Source of the DNA: a virus
DNA: 52,849 nucleotides
Reading direction: 5' to 3' (one strand)
Virus record (IMG/VR): IMGVR_UViG_3300025459_000009
Coordinates: 1-52,849 of that record
How positions within the stretch are numbered: position 1 is the stretch's first letter; every line of letters starts with the position of its first letter. This document shows, in pieces, positions 30,682 through 40,700 of the stretch. A program made the translations under genes and the position numbers. Below the pieces are notes generated by a model that had not been told where the DNA came from, made no database searches, and saw nothing but the letters and a program-made list of their open reading frames with translations.

Positions 30682-32532
30682 TTATTTCAAAGCGTGGATA
30701 ACCCCGCCCGCAGCACCTGTAGCTAGCCCCGTATAAACAGCGATCTTGGCCGTCAACTTAGCCATTTGCTGTTTGCTCAGAGCGTCAATGCCAAGTCTTT
30801 GCGCGGCCTTCATATCTTCAAGCAACCCGCCCATACCTGCTTGTTCGAGCCGTGGTCCACCGTACTTCACATTGTCCTGAAGTTTCTGAAGTTGGCGTAC
30901 CGCTGCCTTGACGTTAACTTCTCCCGTAGTCGGATCAATGACAGAAGAGTTCTTATATACGAATCGCTCAACGTCTCGAAGAGCCGACATACGCTTGAAT
31001 TGCGATGAAGCCTCTTCGAGAACCTCTGGGCCGACACCCGCTGCCTTTGCATAGTTCTTGGCTGTGTCCAGCAAGAGTTCTGCGTCGTCGCGCTTCTTCG
31101 TCCACGCGGCAGCATCCGTAGGATTATGCGCTTGGAATATCTTCTTGTTATAGTCTCGGATGTCCTGTGCTGTTTTTTTGAAGTCCGTCCCTGCAACTTC
31201 ATCAATTTTGGCGTAAGAGGCGTCTGCGGCTTTGCCCGCATCAGTAATGGCTGGTCCTAATGCCTCCCTCGGTTGGAGAGGGGATTTGACTACCGGCTGT
31301 GCCTCAGGTGTTCCCGCTGGTGTCCCTGCGGGTGCGCCTTCGTGCGCTTCGGGCTCGGCTTCTGGCTCGCTGGCCGAAAGTTCTGGCTGTCTGCCATAAT
31401 TTTTAATCGGTGGATGTTCCTTATCCCACAAATCAAGATGCTGGTCGCCCTTAGTCCATGTCTCTCCGTGCGGTGTGTCCGCATTGAACTTGAATCCCAT
31501 ACGCTCTAGGGTTGGATGCGCATCGGAAAGTTTCCCACTCTTCTGCCAAACGTCTAAGTCATTAGCGGTTGACTTACCTTCGCTGACAGAACCTTTCAGT
31601 TCGAAGTTATCGCCTAACGCTTCCATTACAGGCTTGGCCTTTTCAGGAGTCCATGCTGGCCCTTCCTTCATGGCTGCTGCAACTGCGTCTTTGTACTCGT
31701 CAGGAATATGTGGCGTTGCTTCGTGGCCGACAGGCATGCGGTTAGGCGTGGCTGCTTCTGCCTTGGCAATCTTCGCTGCGTTAGTCGTCGCTTCTGTTTC
31801 GGCTGCTGCACCCGCGCCGGTGTTCGCTGCGGCTGCACGAGAAGCCATCGCTGACTTCGCGGGAGCCTGCGCGACTTTTGAACCACTAATAATTTTCTGT
31901 ACGAGATTCGGGGCCTCACCTTCGGCGGGCGTTGTGACCGCGTTGTACGCCGCCCCTGCTCCATGAAATAGACCACCTAACACCATGCCAAGAACTGTCT
32001 GTTGAGCGGTCTTGTTCAGGTGATGATACTCTGTCGGATTCTCGCCTCTAGCAATGTCCTCTGCGACGGAGTTCAAGAATCCCATTCCGCCGCCTGCTCC
32101 AACAGCTTGTGCTAGCGCCCCACCACCCGCCGCCGCAATACCTGCGGTAAGGATCGGGGCGAAAGGAAGAGTAGCGATAGTTGCACCAACAGATGCCTCA
32201 CGCTTTAAGCCCACGTTCACAGCCTCTTTCGGGGCTGTCGGCAAGCCTCTACCACTGGAGGTAGAGGCAGACGTGTTCTCAAATCCTGTTGCGCCCGGAA
32301 TCTCCGCTTCACCTTCTTTGATGTCAGAAGTACCTGCGGGGCCTGTTTGGGGTGTTTGAGCGACGGTAGCCGCTACTTGCGATTGTTCCGATGTTTGGCC
32401 TAAAGGATGAAAAGTTTGCATATCGACAGGCGGCAACCCTTGTACCGGGGCGGGATTTGCTGGTGTAGATGTAGAACCGAGCGGACGAAATGTTTGCATA
32501 TCTACAGGAGGGAGGGATTGATTGTCACTCAT
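30682..32532 (-). CDS. large virion protein with nucleotidyltransferase-like domain, 616 aa
   Basis: Begins with two copies of LPPVDMQTF(R/H)PLG at 7-19 and 33-45. A hydrophobic Gly/Ala-rich region (PFAPILTAGIAAAGGGALAQ) around 123-200 could cross a membrane. Residues about 305-370 contain LKGSVSEGKSTANDLDV with Asp325 and Asp327, and HLDLWD with Asp367, the GS...D-x-D...D pattern of minimal nucleotidyltransferases. The C-terminal half is helical and ends in a hydrophobic Gly-rich helix. By position it is the third internal-virion-like protein (T7 gp16-like place). Enzyme activity is unproven. Confidence 0.6.
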   Translation of the reverse strand: MSDNQSLPPVDMQTFRPLGSTSTPANPAPVQGLPPVDMQTFHPLGQTSEQSQVAATVAQTPQTGPAGTSDIKEGEAEIPGATGFENTSASTSSGRGLPTAPKEAVNVGLKREASVGATIATLPFAPILTAGIAAAGGGALAQAVGAGGGMGFLNSVAEDIARGENPTEYHHLNKTAQQTVLGMVLGGLFHGAGAAYNAVTTPAEGEAPNLVQKIISGSKVAQAPAKSAMASRAAAANTGAGAAAETEATTNAAKIAKAEAATPNRMPVGHEATPHIPDEYKDAVAAAMKEGPAWTPEKAKPVMEALGDNFELKGSVSEGKSTANDLDVWQKSGKLSDAHPTLERMGFKFNADTPHGETWTKGDQHLDLWDKEHPPIKNYGRQPELSASEPEAEPEAHEGAPAGTPAGTPEAQPVVKSPLQPREALGPAITDAGKAADASYAKIDEVAGTDFKKTAQDIRDYNKKIFQAHNPTDAAAWTKKRDDAELLLDTAKNYAKAAGVGPEVLEEASSQFKRMSALRDVERFVYKNSSVIDPTTGEVNVKAAVRQLQKLQDNVKYGGPRLEQAGMGGLLEDMKAAQRLGIDALSKQQMAKLTAKIAVYTGLATGAAGGVIHALK

Positions 32533-32792
32533 GATTCACGGCCTTCTTTAAAATACTTCCTAAGAGAAAGAGCTATTTTCTTACGAGTTTCAGGGGAGAC
32601 AACTCGCCCTTTAAAAACTTCACGCATTCTTTGCCGAGTCGCTTCTGAACGTTTCAGACCTCGGCCACTTTCGGATATCTTTCTACGATGTTCTAAAGAT
32701 AGTGGCTTACCAGAACATCGACCGCATCCTTTGCCGACATAATAAGGCGTTCCACCTTCGCGTAACCAAAGATAAGTGTAGAAAATCTTCAT
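32529..32792 (-). CDS. truncated GIY-YIG endonuclease, 87 aa
   Basis: Begins MKIFYTYLWLREGGTPYYVGKG, nearly the same as the complete enzyme at 45227 (MENFYTYLWLRPDGTPYYVGKG). Directly after the YYVGKG strand it jumps to NUMOD3 repeats (SLEHRRKISESGRG, SEATRQRMREVFKG, SPETRKKIALSLRK), so the catalytic Arg and Glu region of about 70 residues is missing. It has kept its own promoter (32802-32830) and an ATGA overlap with the next gene, so it may survive as a DNA-binding regulator. Confidence 0.75.
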   Translation of the reverse strand: MKIFYTYLWLREGGTPYYVGKGCGRCSGKPLSLEHRRKISESGRGLKRSEATRQRMREVFKGRVVSPETRKKIALSLRKYFKEGRES

Positions 32793-32801
32793 ATTATTAT
32801 T

Positions 32802-32830
32802 ATGATAACACACTTTCTTCGGCTACGCAA
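32802..32830 (-). promoter_or_regulatory. promoter of the truncated GIY-YIG gene
   Basis: TTGCGT (32830-32825), 17 bases, TATCAT (32807-32802), then nine bases of AAT repeats to the ATG at 32792. The expected start point is three to four bases before the ATG, so the message would be almost leaderless. Confidence 0.6.
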
Positions 32831-32840
32831 GAGGGTTTCA

Positions 32841-35174
32841 CTACTGGAGCATCTCGCCTAGGTTTGTCTTACCGTCGGTCCAGTATGTCTTACCCTTGGA
32901 TTGGAATGTTCCCGTCGCACCTTTCGGTTGACCGGGGACAGTGAATCCGTTTTTGTTGAAGACATCTACCGTGGTAGGCGAGATGCCCTTGACGTGACGT
33001 CCCATATACTGCATACTGCGGTCGTCAATCTCCCCGATGCGTCCGTTCATCAAACCGATGTAAGACTTGATGACGTTCTTGATCTGTTCGGGTGACTGCG
33101 CGTTGTTGAGGCTCTCTTCGAACTGTTTCAACTCCGCTTCATGCGGTTGTCCGCCTGCGACTACTTTTGCGACTTCACTGTTGACTTGCTGCGCGATTGC
33201 ACGGAAAGTAACAGCAGGGGATTTACCAACAGCAATACCCAACGCATTTGCGACGGTATTGATTGCGGGTTCGTCCATGTTCGCCAGTTTGTCGGCTTGT
33301 TCGTTGAGCAACGCCAAGTGATTCGATGCGGTGCCAGCGGCGAGTAAAGAGCCGCCTGCGGTGCCCTGACGCGTGCTCTCCAACTCTCGTTGCAGGTTTG
33401 CGTTTGCCTTGAAATCGCCTTCCTGATACTGAGGGTTGATGAACGTCCGAATAAATGTCAATCCCTGATCGCGGGGCATGACACCTGATTTCGGTCGCGG
33501 GTTATTGGGCAGGGTTGCAAGGTCTGCTTGGTTATGAGCGATGGCATATAGGGCAGTAAAATTCGGTGGAATCTTCACACCCTTGTCGGCCAATTGCTTG
33601 CTCAGTGCATTCGTATCCAGAGTCACAGCATTCGGATCAGCAACGAAATTCTTTGGAATCTCGATGCCCACAGTTTGTGCTTGTGCTTGGGCCGCTGCTT
33701 GACGAAGTGCTGCATTCTCTAGAATCTTGTGCTCTAAATCCTGCTGGCCTTCAGGTGTTTGGCGCTTTTGATCGGCCAATTCCTTAGCCTTCTTCTCGGC
33801 TATCTCAGTCTTATCTTCCAGAATCTTATCAGCCTTAACACGATTCCAATCATTAGTGTTAACACCGCCGAGTAGGAGATTGAATTTACCAACGAGGGCA
33901 GGGTCTACCCCATCCTTGTTCATTTGCTGGATTGCTTCGGCGGGGTCCATACTCGAATATCGACCCAAGGATGGGACGAGTTTTTGGAGATAAGGGTCTT
34001 TCGCTATGGCGGCTTTTAGATCAATGGGTTTGATTTTCTCATCGCCATTAAAATCTGCGACTTGCTTGGCCCACTGATTTATGAATCCCTGTGCATTTTG
34101 GACGTCCGTCTTCTCGCGGTTGTACTTCCCTAATACCGCCATGGGAAGACTCGTGCCCGGTGCGACATATTGCAGGGCATGATTACCCTTCTTGAGTTCG
34201 TCAGTCAATGCGACTTGTGCGTTATGGTCATACACCGTGTACGTGTACTCTTGACGCGGAGTGCCATCTGGATTGAATACCTGCTTACCTTTCTCATCGT
34301 ACACATTCTGCACACCGTCACGCAACACGGAATCACGCGTAGTATGAGCTGATCCATCAGCCATCATCTTCTGTAGCGCCTTCTCAGAAACGTGCTCGCC
34401 TTTGATCGCAGACAGGACATTACCCTTCTCGTCCGTGATCGTGGGATTCAGCTTCATCGCTTCAATAAGAGGTGCATCCTGTTGGACTCCCTCATTGAGT
34501 ACTTCACCTTGGAGTTTCAAATTGCCCAGCATCGCTGCGTGCATTTTCAGGTTATGTTCAGTCGTAGCAAACTGGCGTGCTTGGGCCGCGTCCACTTGTC
34601 CTTGGGCGGCGGCTTTACGGGCCTGACCACCAAATTGTGATCCGGCTGCTGCTCCTGCGGCTGCGGCACCACTGTAATCTGCAATGCTGCGTCCGCCGCC
34701 GAGTTCCGTTCGTTTGTCGGGTGCCCCAAAACCCGCGACCATCCCCGACAATGCTCCTGCGAGAATAGACGCTCCGAGCGTTTTGACGTTGCCGCGTTGC
34801 ATAATGACATTGCCATTCGCATCCGTAGCTGGTTGTCCATTCGGACCCATTTGTGGTCGTCCGCTACCTTTCGTGAGCATGCCCAGAACATTCTTGAATA
34901 TGGACTGATGTAAGTCCTGTGGATTCTGCGGTGCTTGTGGTTGCGGTGGACGAGGTGTCGGCGGTGTTTGTCCTGCTGCCAATGCCGCACTCGTAACAGG
35001 TGCGGGAGCCGTCGGCTGGTTAGGCACGGGAACAGAAGCCACTCCCATGGATGCAGGACTGGTCGGAGGAATAGGATTCCCCATCGCCGCATTAGCTGCG
35101 TCAGTTCCCGTGACATCAGGAGTTGTGGGAGGACCGTTCTGTGCTGATTGAAGTGGTGCTTGATCTTCTGCCAT
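32841..35174 (-). CDS. large internal-virion-like protein, 777 aa
   Basis: ATG at 35174 has TAGGAGATAT. The first 120 residues are Pro/Thr-rich and disordered (PPTSPASMGV, PPTPRPPQPQAP). The rest is mostly helical and Ala/Gln/Asp-rich with repeated KADKILEDKTEIAEKKAKEL-type helices, and the C terminus ends TGTFQSKGKTYWTDGKTN, a small beta domain. Size and order match the middle internal virion protein of podoviruses (gp15 place). No enzyme motif is visible. Function in DNA ejection is inference from position. Confidence 0.6.
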   Translation of the reverse strand: MAEDQAPLQSAQNGPPTTPDVTGTDAANAAMGNPIPPTSPASMGVASVPVPNQPTAPAPVTSAALAAGQTPPTPRPPQPQAPQNPQDLHQSIFKNVLGMLTKGSGRPQMGPNGQPATDANGNVIMQRGNVKTLGASILAGALSGMVAGFGAPDKRTELGGGRSIADYSGAAAAGAAAGSQFGGQARKAAAQGQVDAAQARQFATTEHNLKMHAAMLGNLKLQGEVLNEGVQQDAPLIEAMKLNPTITDEKGNVLSAIKGEHVSEKALQKMMADGSAHTTRDSVLRDGVQNVYDEKGKQVFNPDGTPRQEYTYTVYDHNAQVALTDELKKGNHALQYVAPGTSLPMAVLGKYNREKTDVQNAQGFINQWAKQVADFNGDEKIKPIDLKAAIAKDPYLQKLVPSLGRYSSMDPAEAIQQMNKDGVDPALVGKFNLLLGGVNTNDWNRVKADKILEDKTEIAEKKAKELADQKRQTPEGQQDLEHKILENAALRQAAAQAQAQTVGIEIPKNFVADPNAVTLDTNALSKQLADKGVKIPPNFTALYAIAHNQADLATLPNNPRPKSGVMPRDQGLTFIRTFINPQYQEGDFKANANLQRELESTRQGTAGGSLLAAGTASNHLALLNEQADKLANMDEPAINTVANALGIAVGKSPAVTFRAIAQQVNSEVAKVVAGGQPHEAELKQFEESLNNAQSPEQIKNVIKSYIGLMNGRIGEIDDRSMQYMGRHVKGISPTTVDVFNKNGFTVPGQPKGATGTFQSKGKTYWTDGKTNLGEMLQ

Positions 35175-35181
35175 ATATCTC

Positions 35182-35946
35182 CTATCCCTCGTCCTCGTCC
35201 TCGCCACCGGAACTACCGCCAAGTTTGTTCATCGCCATTTTAGCGAGTCCACCACCCATACCGCCAGTGAATGCATCAATTCCACCCATAACTGCGCCCT
35301 CAACAGGCTTAACCCACCAGTTGCTTGCGGCGTCCGCTGCTTGAGCATTTGCCATGTTCGCTTTGAGTCCACCTTCTGCTTGTTCTTCTAATCCAGCAAC
35401 GTTGCTGAATGATTTAGTAGACTCCCCGAGTCCTTGACCAGCGACTTTCCAATTCTCGTTTCCTTGTTTCCAATTTGCTTGCTGAATCTGGTTAAGTTCG
35501 CTCGCGGTGCTCCCCGCAATCTTTGCTTCTGCTCCTGCGAGTGAGGCACCCGCAGCGCCGGATGAACCGGGCGTGGCGAATCCACCGCCCGCCCCTGCTC
35601 CAGCACCTTTGACCATACCCGCTACGAATCGTGCTTGATTCGCTCCGCTCGTAATCGCGGAAGCGTCCATCGCACTTTGCTGGGCCGCGCTAAATCCTTG
35701 CTGGCTTGGTCCGGCTGCGAGCAAATTGCTATACGCAGATTTCATCGAGTTGAACACGATGTTGTCGGCACCAAAAACCTGCGTAGCCTGCGACATCATC
35801 TGGGAAGTAAATGCCTTCTGATCGGCGGCGGCGGCATTTTCTGCCCCGTGGGTGCCACACCCGCCCGAGACAGGATGAGCGATTATGAATTCCCACAGTT
35901 GTTCGTCAGTCATAAGGTTCATCAATGTATTAAACGTGGAGAACAT
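35182..35946 (-). CDS. internal-virion-like protein A, 254 aa
   Basis: ATG at 35946 preceded by AAGG at suitable distance; the ATG at 35952 is an alternative. The protein is helical, Ala/Gln/Ser-rich with a long Gly-rich linker (GAGAGAGGGFATPG), a WWVKPVEGAVMGG segment and an acidic C terminus EDEDEG. It resembles small internal virion proteins (gp14 place) in size, composition and neighbours. Overlaps the acetyltransferase-like gene by 17 bases. Confidence 0.55.
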   Translation of the reverse strand: MFSTFNTLMNLMTDEQLWEFIIAHPVSGGCGTHGAENAAAADQKAFTSQMMSQATQVFGADNIVFNSMKSAYSNLLAAGPSQQGFSAAQQSAMDASAITSGANQARFVAGMVKGAGAGAGGGFATPGSSGAAGASLAGAEAKIAGSTASELNQIQQANWKQGNENWKVAGQGLGESTKSFSNVAGLEEQAEGGLKANMANAQAADAASNWWVKPVEGAVMGGIDAFTGGMGGGLAKMAMNKLGGSSGGEDEDEG

Positions 35947-36316
35947 AGTCATCCTTCTCTTTCTCGAAGCCAAGTTTGTCCATGCAAAATCTGGCGAGCG
36001 ATGGTGATTGCGTGCTAAAAACTATTGTGGCATACCCGTTTGCTTTTGCTTTGCAGACGGTATCGGAAATGGCTTGGACTACTGATGCGGCATTTCTCTT
36101 CCTGTCGAGGTTATCACACCAGACAGTTATGAGCCGCAAGCGACTAGACTCTCTCGTGTACCGCAGGATACCGATTGGACCCTGTTCATCCTCATAAACA
36201 ACTGAGTATGCCGAGTCCATCGTGAAATTCTTCACTTCTAAATGTTCGAATTGGTCCTGAGCCAACGCACGCTCTAGCATGGGGAGGTCAGCGACCGCTA
36301 ATGGCCTGCTGGTCAT
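35930..36316 (-). CDS. GNAT-like acetyltransferase, 128 aa
   Basis: The order of segments matches the GNAT fold: YSVVYEDEQGPIGILRYTR (beta strands 2-4), LITVWCDNLDRKRNAASVVQAI (the acetyl-CoA loop region with R-x-x-x-A), and SPSLARFCMDKLGFEKEKDDYVL (beta 5 to beta 7). It is short but complete in outline. Phage GNAT proteins of this kind occur near virion genes; the substrate is unknown. Confidence 0.65.
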   Translation of the reverse strand: MTSRPLAVADLPMLERALAQDQFEHLEVKNFTMDSAYSVVYEDEQGPIGILRYTRESSRLRLITVWCDNLDRKRNAASVVQAISDTVCKAKANGYATIVFSTQSPSLARFCMDKLGFEKEKDDYVLHV

Positions 36317-36323
36317 ATCCCTC

Positions 36324-36647
36324 CTAGTGGACTACGCAAACTGGATCAGGGTTTGCCCCTGTTCGATAAAGGTTGCCTGCGACTAGCCCGCCTGAGATTG
36401 CGGCTGCGTTGTTCGCATAAACTGGAAGATTGAGACTGAGGACCGCTGGGAGTCCGGCGTTCACCCAATAGTACCCGTTCCACACGAGAATATCACCCGG
36501 AACCAGACTGATGATCTCTGATTCTGCTTCGGTGATCAACGGTGCGGGGACGTTGACAGACATGTTGCCGGAACCGTCCGTTTGCCAAGTGCCATTGACA
36601 GTGTTCGCTGGGGGTGCTGGTGTGCTGCTGCTGAAATTGGTTGACAT
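36324..36647 (-). CDS. small virion protein, 107 aa
   Basis: Contains VPGDILVWNGYYWVN and a C-terminal GLVAGNLYRTGANPDPVCVVH, both typical of phage fibre-tip or decoration modules. N terminus is Ser/Pro/Thr-rich. Stop and start of the upstream gene touch (TAATG). Likely structural. Confidence 0.6.
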   Translation of the reverse strand: MSTNFSSSTPAPPANTVNGTWQTDGSGNMSVNVPAPLITEAESEIISLVPGDILVWNGYYWVNAGLPAVLSLNLPVYANNAAAISGGLVAGNLYRTGANPDPVCVVH

Positions 36648-36967
36648 TAGTTTCCTATCAGTTCCCCGTCCATACGGATACCGAGGAAGTCATCGGTCCC
36701 GTAGTTGGTCGTAATTGCCGTGCCACACAGTATTAGGTAGTCGGCACTCACGCCAACACCATCGACAGTGATTGCCGACCCCGGACCTTGGGTCCAATGG
36801 ATCGTGTTAGTCGCTGAGTCGAATGCAGGAACGTCGCCCTGCGCGGGTTGATTGTCAATCGGGTATGTTTGGATGCCGATGACTTCAACCGCGACTTGGC
36901 CCGCCTCTGCGGATATGTCACCCCTCAATGGGAAGAGACTTGCTGGATAAGTCATGCGATTAGACAT
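36647..36967 (-). CDS. small virion protein, 106 aa
   Basis: ATG at 36967 with GGAGAGC. Begins MSNRMTYPASLFPLRGD; beta-rich centre (AGQVAVEVIGIQTYPIDN). No motif. Located between other structural genes and overlapped with the next start by one base. Confidence 0.55.
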   Translation of the reverse strand: MSNRMTYPASLFPLRGDISAEAGQVAVEVIGIQTYPIDNQPAQGDVPAFDSATNTIHWTQGPGSAITVDGVGVSADYLILCGTAITTNYGTDDFLGIRMDGELIGN

Positions 36968-36968
36968 G

Positions 36969-37640
36969 CTAGCTCTCCATAGGCACAAATTGTATAGTCA
37001 CTGTGACTGGCGTCTGTATCAGTGGGTTCGTATTTATAACTGAAACATATAGCAGATTCGATTGCGGGTTCAGTTGATTTGCCCCACACACATTCTGAAA
37101 ACCCCACGTATATGGGGCCGTGTCAAATGTCACACAAGCAATTATGCCTGCCGTAGTCTCAGGGGGAACTGGAGCATCTGTTGCTCGATACGCATCTATT
37201 GATTGTGCGGTTGGAGTACCATAAAGCCGGACCTCGCACGCACGGTTTACACTGATCGAGAGAAGTTGAAAAGATTCAGCCATGACGACAGACCCAGAAA
37301 AAGATGTTAAAAGAGTAGCCGTTGTGACTGTAGCTGTCGCTGACGCAAGAGCGGCGGTCGATGAAGATGAAGAGGATGAAGACGACGTTGACGCAGCAGT
37401 CGTTGCGGTAGCTGCTCCTGCTGTCTGCTGTGGTCGAGGCCAAATTCGAATCTTGGGCGTATTACTTTCTGCCAGTCGAATCGAGTCTGGGTCTTGGTTG
37501 AACGATGGGAGGATAAACCTCATGTTCGCATTAGGTGAAGGGGTTGGGGGCTGTACTGATACAGCCATGGGTGCCCCTGGTACGGGTACATAGTTAGACA
37601 TGTTCTTTGCGGATTGGATTGCATCACGAAGACTCGGCAT
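36969..37640 (-). CDS. virion protein with Ser-rich linker, 223 aa
   Basis: AGAGGG precedes the ATG. N-terminal 75 residues are Pro/Asn-rich, residues about 75-110 are a low-complexity Thr/Ala/Ser linker containing a nine-serine run, and the C-terminal 110 form a beta domain (FQLLSISVNRACEVRLYG, ANQLNPQSNLLYVSV, TVTIQFVPMES). Such linker-joined proteins often attach fibres or decorate the capsid. Unknown function. Confidence 0.6.
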   Translation of the reverse strand: MPSLRDAIQSAKNMSNYVPVPGAPMAVSVQPPTPSPNANMRFILPSFNQDPDSIRLAESNTPKIRIWPRPQQTAGAATATTAASTSSSSSSSSSTAALASATATVTTATLLTSFSGSVVMAESFQLLSISVNRACEVRLYGTPTAQSIDAYRATDAPVPPETTAGIIACVTFDTAPYTWGFQNVCGANQLNPQSNLLYVSVINTNPLIQTPVTVTIQFVPMES

Positions 37641-37665
37641 TGATACCCTCTTGATGGGTTAGAAC

Positions 37666-37694
37666 GGGGTAGGTTGTTATAGGCAACCTACCCC
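37666..37694. terminator. 11-bp perfect hairpin between two virion genes
   Basis: GGGGTAGGTTG (37666-37676) and CAACCTACCCC (37684-37694) with a seven-base loop. It lies between the stop of the 1421-residue gene and the ribosome site of the next. There is no T-run on the minus strand, so it may slow transcription or protect RNA rather than end it. Confidence 0.5.
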
Positions 37695-37719
37695 TACTCT
37701 CGGGTAACTAGTCCGAGGA

Positions 37720-40700
37720 CTATCCTTCTTGGACATAAAATCCAAAAATGGTAAACGTCTGCAACTCATTGATGGCGGCTTCTGCTGGCCATTGAACGAG
37801 TACCTGAATATCCGTACATGCTGCCGATTCTGTCGGCATATCCGACAAGTAGAATCGCTGCGAGTACCATGTTCTCGATACCTTCAACTCAGGCGGGTCG
37901 TTCACCCAATTCTTGAGAATCTCAAATGAACCCTTGTAATAGGGGAGTCCGTCATCAATGAGTAATCCTAGAACCGCAGGAGAACCCGTCTTAACAGATT
38001 TAAGAGTCACAAATAGGATGTTGGCAACCTGTCCGGGCTGTGCGAGCACATAGGAGCCATAGACCGCGTATGCGGGATAGGGCGTGCCTTCCGTGTATTC
38101 GCCAGCAGCCCCACCATCAGTGCTAGACAGAACATCGCGGTTCAGAATATGAACATCCGAGCCACGTGGTCCGACTAACAGGTGATGAACACCGGGTGAC
38201 GTTTCAACAGATTTGATCGCTCCGCATCTGCCAGTATTTGCTAGTGTCGCAAACGGACTCCATAAGGGGCCGGGAGTCTCCGGTGTAGGTGTAGTGATGA
38301 GACGATACCAACCGTTTGTGCCATCTGCTAGGAACCACCCCATGTCCTGTCCGCTCACATAGTGGGCGACGTAGACATTTTGTGGATACCAGTCTTGGCC
38401 GGGTGTACCCGTTCTCATTGCGAGTTGATCTGCGATTGGAACGCTTTCGTGAGAAGCACTGACACCGGGACTTAACACAAGGAATTGGCTGTCCGTCGTA
38501 AAGAAACCGATGGTAGGCCCATGTGTGTCCAAGGCATTATAGCTGCTCAACCCAACTCCGGGCATAAACGGCTGACTAGCTTGAATCTGGTCAGACGAGT
38601 TGATGGGGATTACATGGGTGTCCGATACCGTGAAAACCAGCATGCCAATCGCGGTAGGCACGAGTCTCTTCACGAGTGCGGGCATCTTATCGTAATTGTT
38701 AGGACCAAAACCATTCAGCCCATTCCCCATTGGATCATCCGGACCACTTGTCCAGAACACCGTGTTTCCGATGCTGTACCAAAGGCGGTTGAGATAATAC
38801 GTGAGATTGATCGCACCGGGTAGCGGTGGAGTGTTCTCGAAGGCTTGGGCTGCTTCTGCTTGGGTATCTAACCCGATATCAGGAGTCGTATCTATGTACC
38901 CGTTCAACATGTACTGTGAAAGAGGAACAGTATAGATCGTATTCCCGAAACCCGGAATGAGCAGTTCGGTCGTAAAACCATCTGTGGTTCGGTAGATCGC
39001 AACGTAATCAGCCTGTGGGTCAATTGCGGATGCGATGAGTCCCGAGCCGGGAGCAAAAGTTGGTGCTGCGTTCGTAAGTGGACCGGAGGAGATACTTACC
39101 GGGCCGATGTTAGATACAGTGTTGTCTAACGTGTTGACAAGAGCTAACGCCCAAGTCCAACCCGTCTTGCTGGTCGCAGTAATTTTCCCTGCGGCAGTCG
39201 CAGTCGTCGGCACTGGCCCTTCATTGATCCATGACAAAGGAACGTTCGGATCGAGCGTAATCGCGTTAGGGGTTGTAGACCATGGGGGAGTTGTCGTCCC
39301 GCTTACCCCCGTCGCATAAGCACCTTGCTCATCGCTGAACGTATCAACGATGGCTTGTCCGGGCAACGTATAATAGATGCCGGGTTGTCTGGTGAAAGTG
39401 CTTACAGGTCCGATATTATTCCATGTGTACTGGCCACCTGAATCTGTTGCAGTCTGGGCAAAATAAATCTCAGACTCCGCAGGATTCCACGTCGCTGCCG
39501 TTGGTGAAGTGGCAAACGGCACCCAGATAGGGGCTTGATAAACACCCGGCGACCCTAATGGCGTCGTACCACTAACCGTAGGTTCAACTCCGATATTCAC
39601 GGCGTTGCACGTAAAGTTCATGGTATTGGTGCCTGCGGAAGCCGCGAGCCAATCAATCTCCACAAAATACACACCCGGAGCCGAGAACGTCCATGTAGAT
39701 ACGTCCGTCGTGATCGTTGAAGGATATCCTACAAGATTGTTCGTTCCGCACGGAGTTGGGTATGCTTTGAGAGCTGTAGCATTTTGCCCGAAAGCAGTGA
39801 CGAAGGCTCCAGAGTTCTTAGTCGCCGTTCCGCCCGCTGCGTTGGTAGGTTCAAAGGCATAGAAACCACCACTATTGTGAGCCATGCTAAACGTGTATTG
39901 GCCCGCCGATGGAATTGTAAGGGGAAACCACGCACAATACTGCCAACTGTCCGTATATTCACTAACTTCAAATGCGGTGCCTTGGAAAACGTTACCCGTG
40001 ACCGGGGTGTTGTACAGATATGCATTGTCGAGATGGTAATAATTGAACAGCAAAGACCCCGACATCTGATTAGAATTGGGCGTAGGCGAGGCTGCGTATG
40101 TTATCGTGTCTATTGCCCCCGACGGGGAAACACTCGTCAATGCAAAGTTCTCCGTGTTAGGTGTTTGAGGTAGAGTTCGAGGATACCCATACATGACCGG
40201 AGGGTTTGCGTTACTGACGTTGACCGTTGGCTGGCCGGTGCCACTCGCTTGATTCGTTCGAAGTAACCAGTACGCGGGCTCACCGCCTGCACCATTCGGT
40301 GCAACAATATACGTTCCGCTTACATAATGCTGGTCAGCTACCCATGCGTTTGTGAGAGTCGAGGTTTGGATGCAAGTCCAATACGCCGCACCATCCGCCA
40401 CGATGGTTCCACCGTGTAAGAGAGTGCCTGCGGTTTGTACTTGTATCAAATCTGTTGGATAAGCGAAAGTTGCGACAAATGTGGTATCCGTTGGTGCCGG
40501 GGATGCCAGAACTGTCAATTGAACGCCGTCTAAGAAGGAAGATGGATTCATCCCCTGCAAAGAAACAACATCGCCCGCCGTGAATGGGCTACCTTGTGCT
40601 TCGATAGTAACCGTGATTTTACTTGTGGCCGAAACGATTGCAATCTCTTCAACCGCCACACGAGTCGCTGTTGAAGGTGACGCGGTGAACGGGGGAGTAG

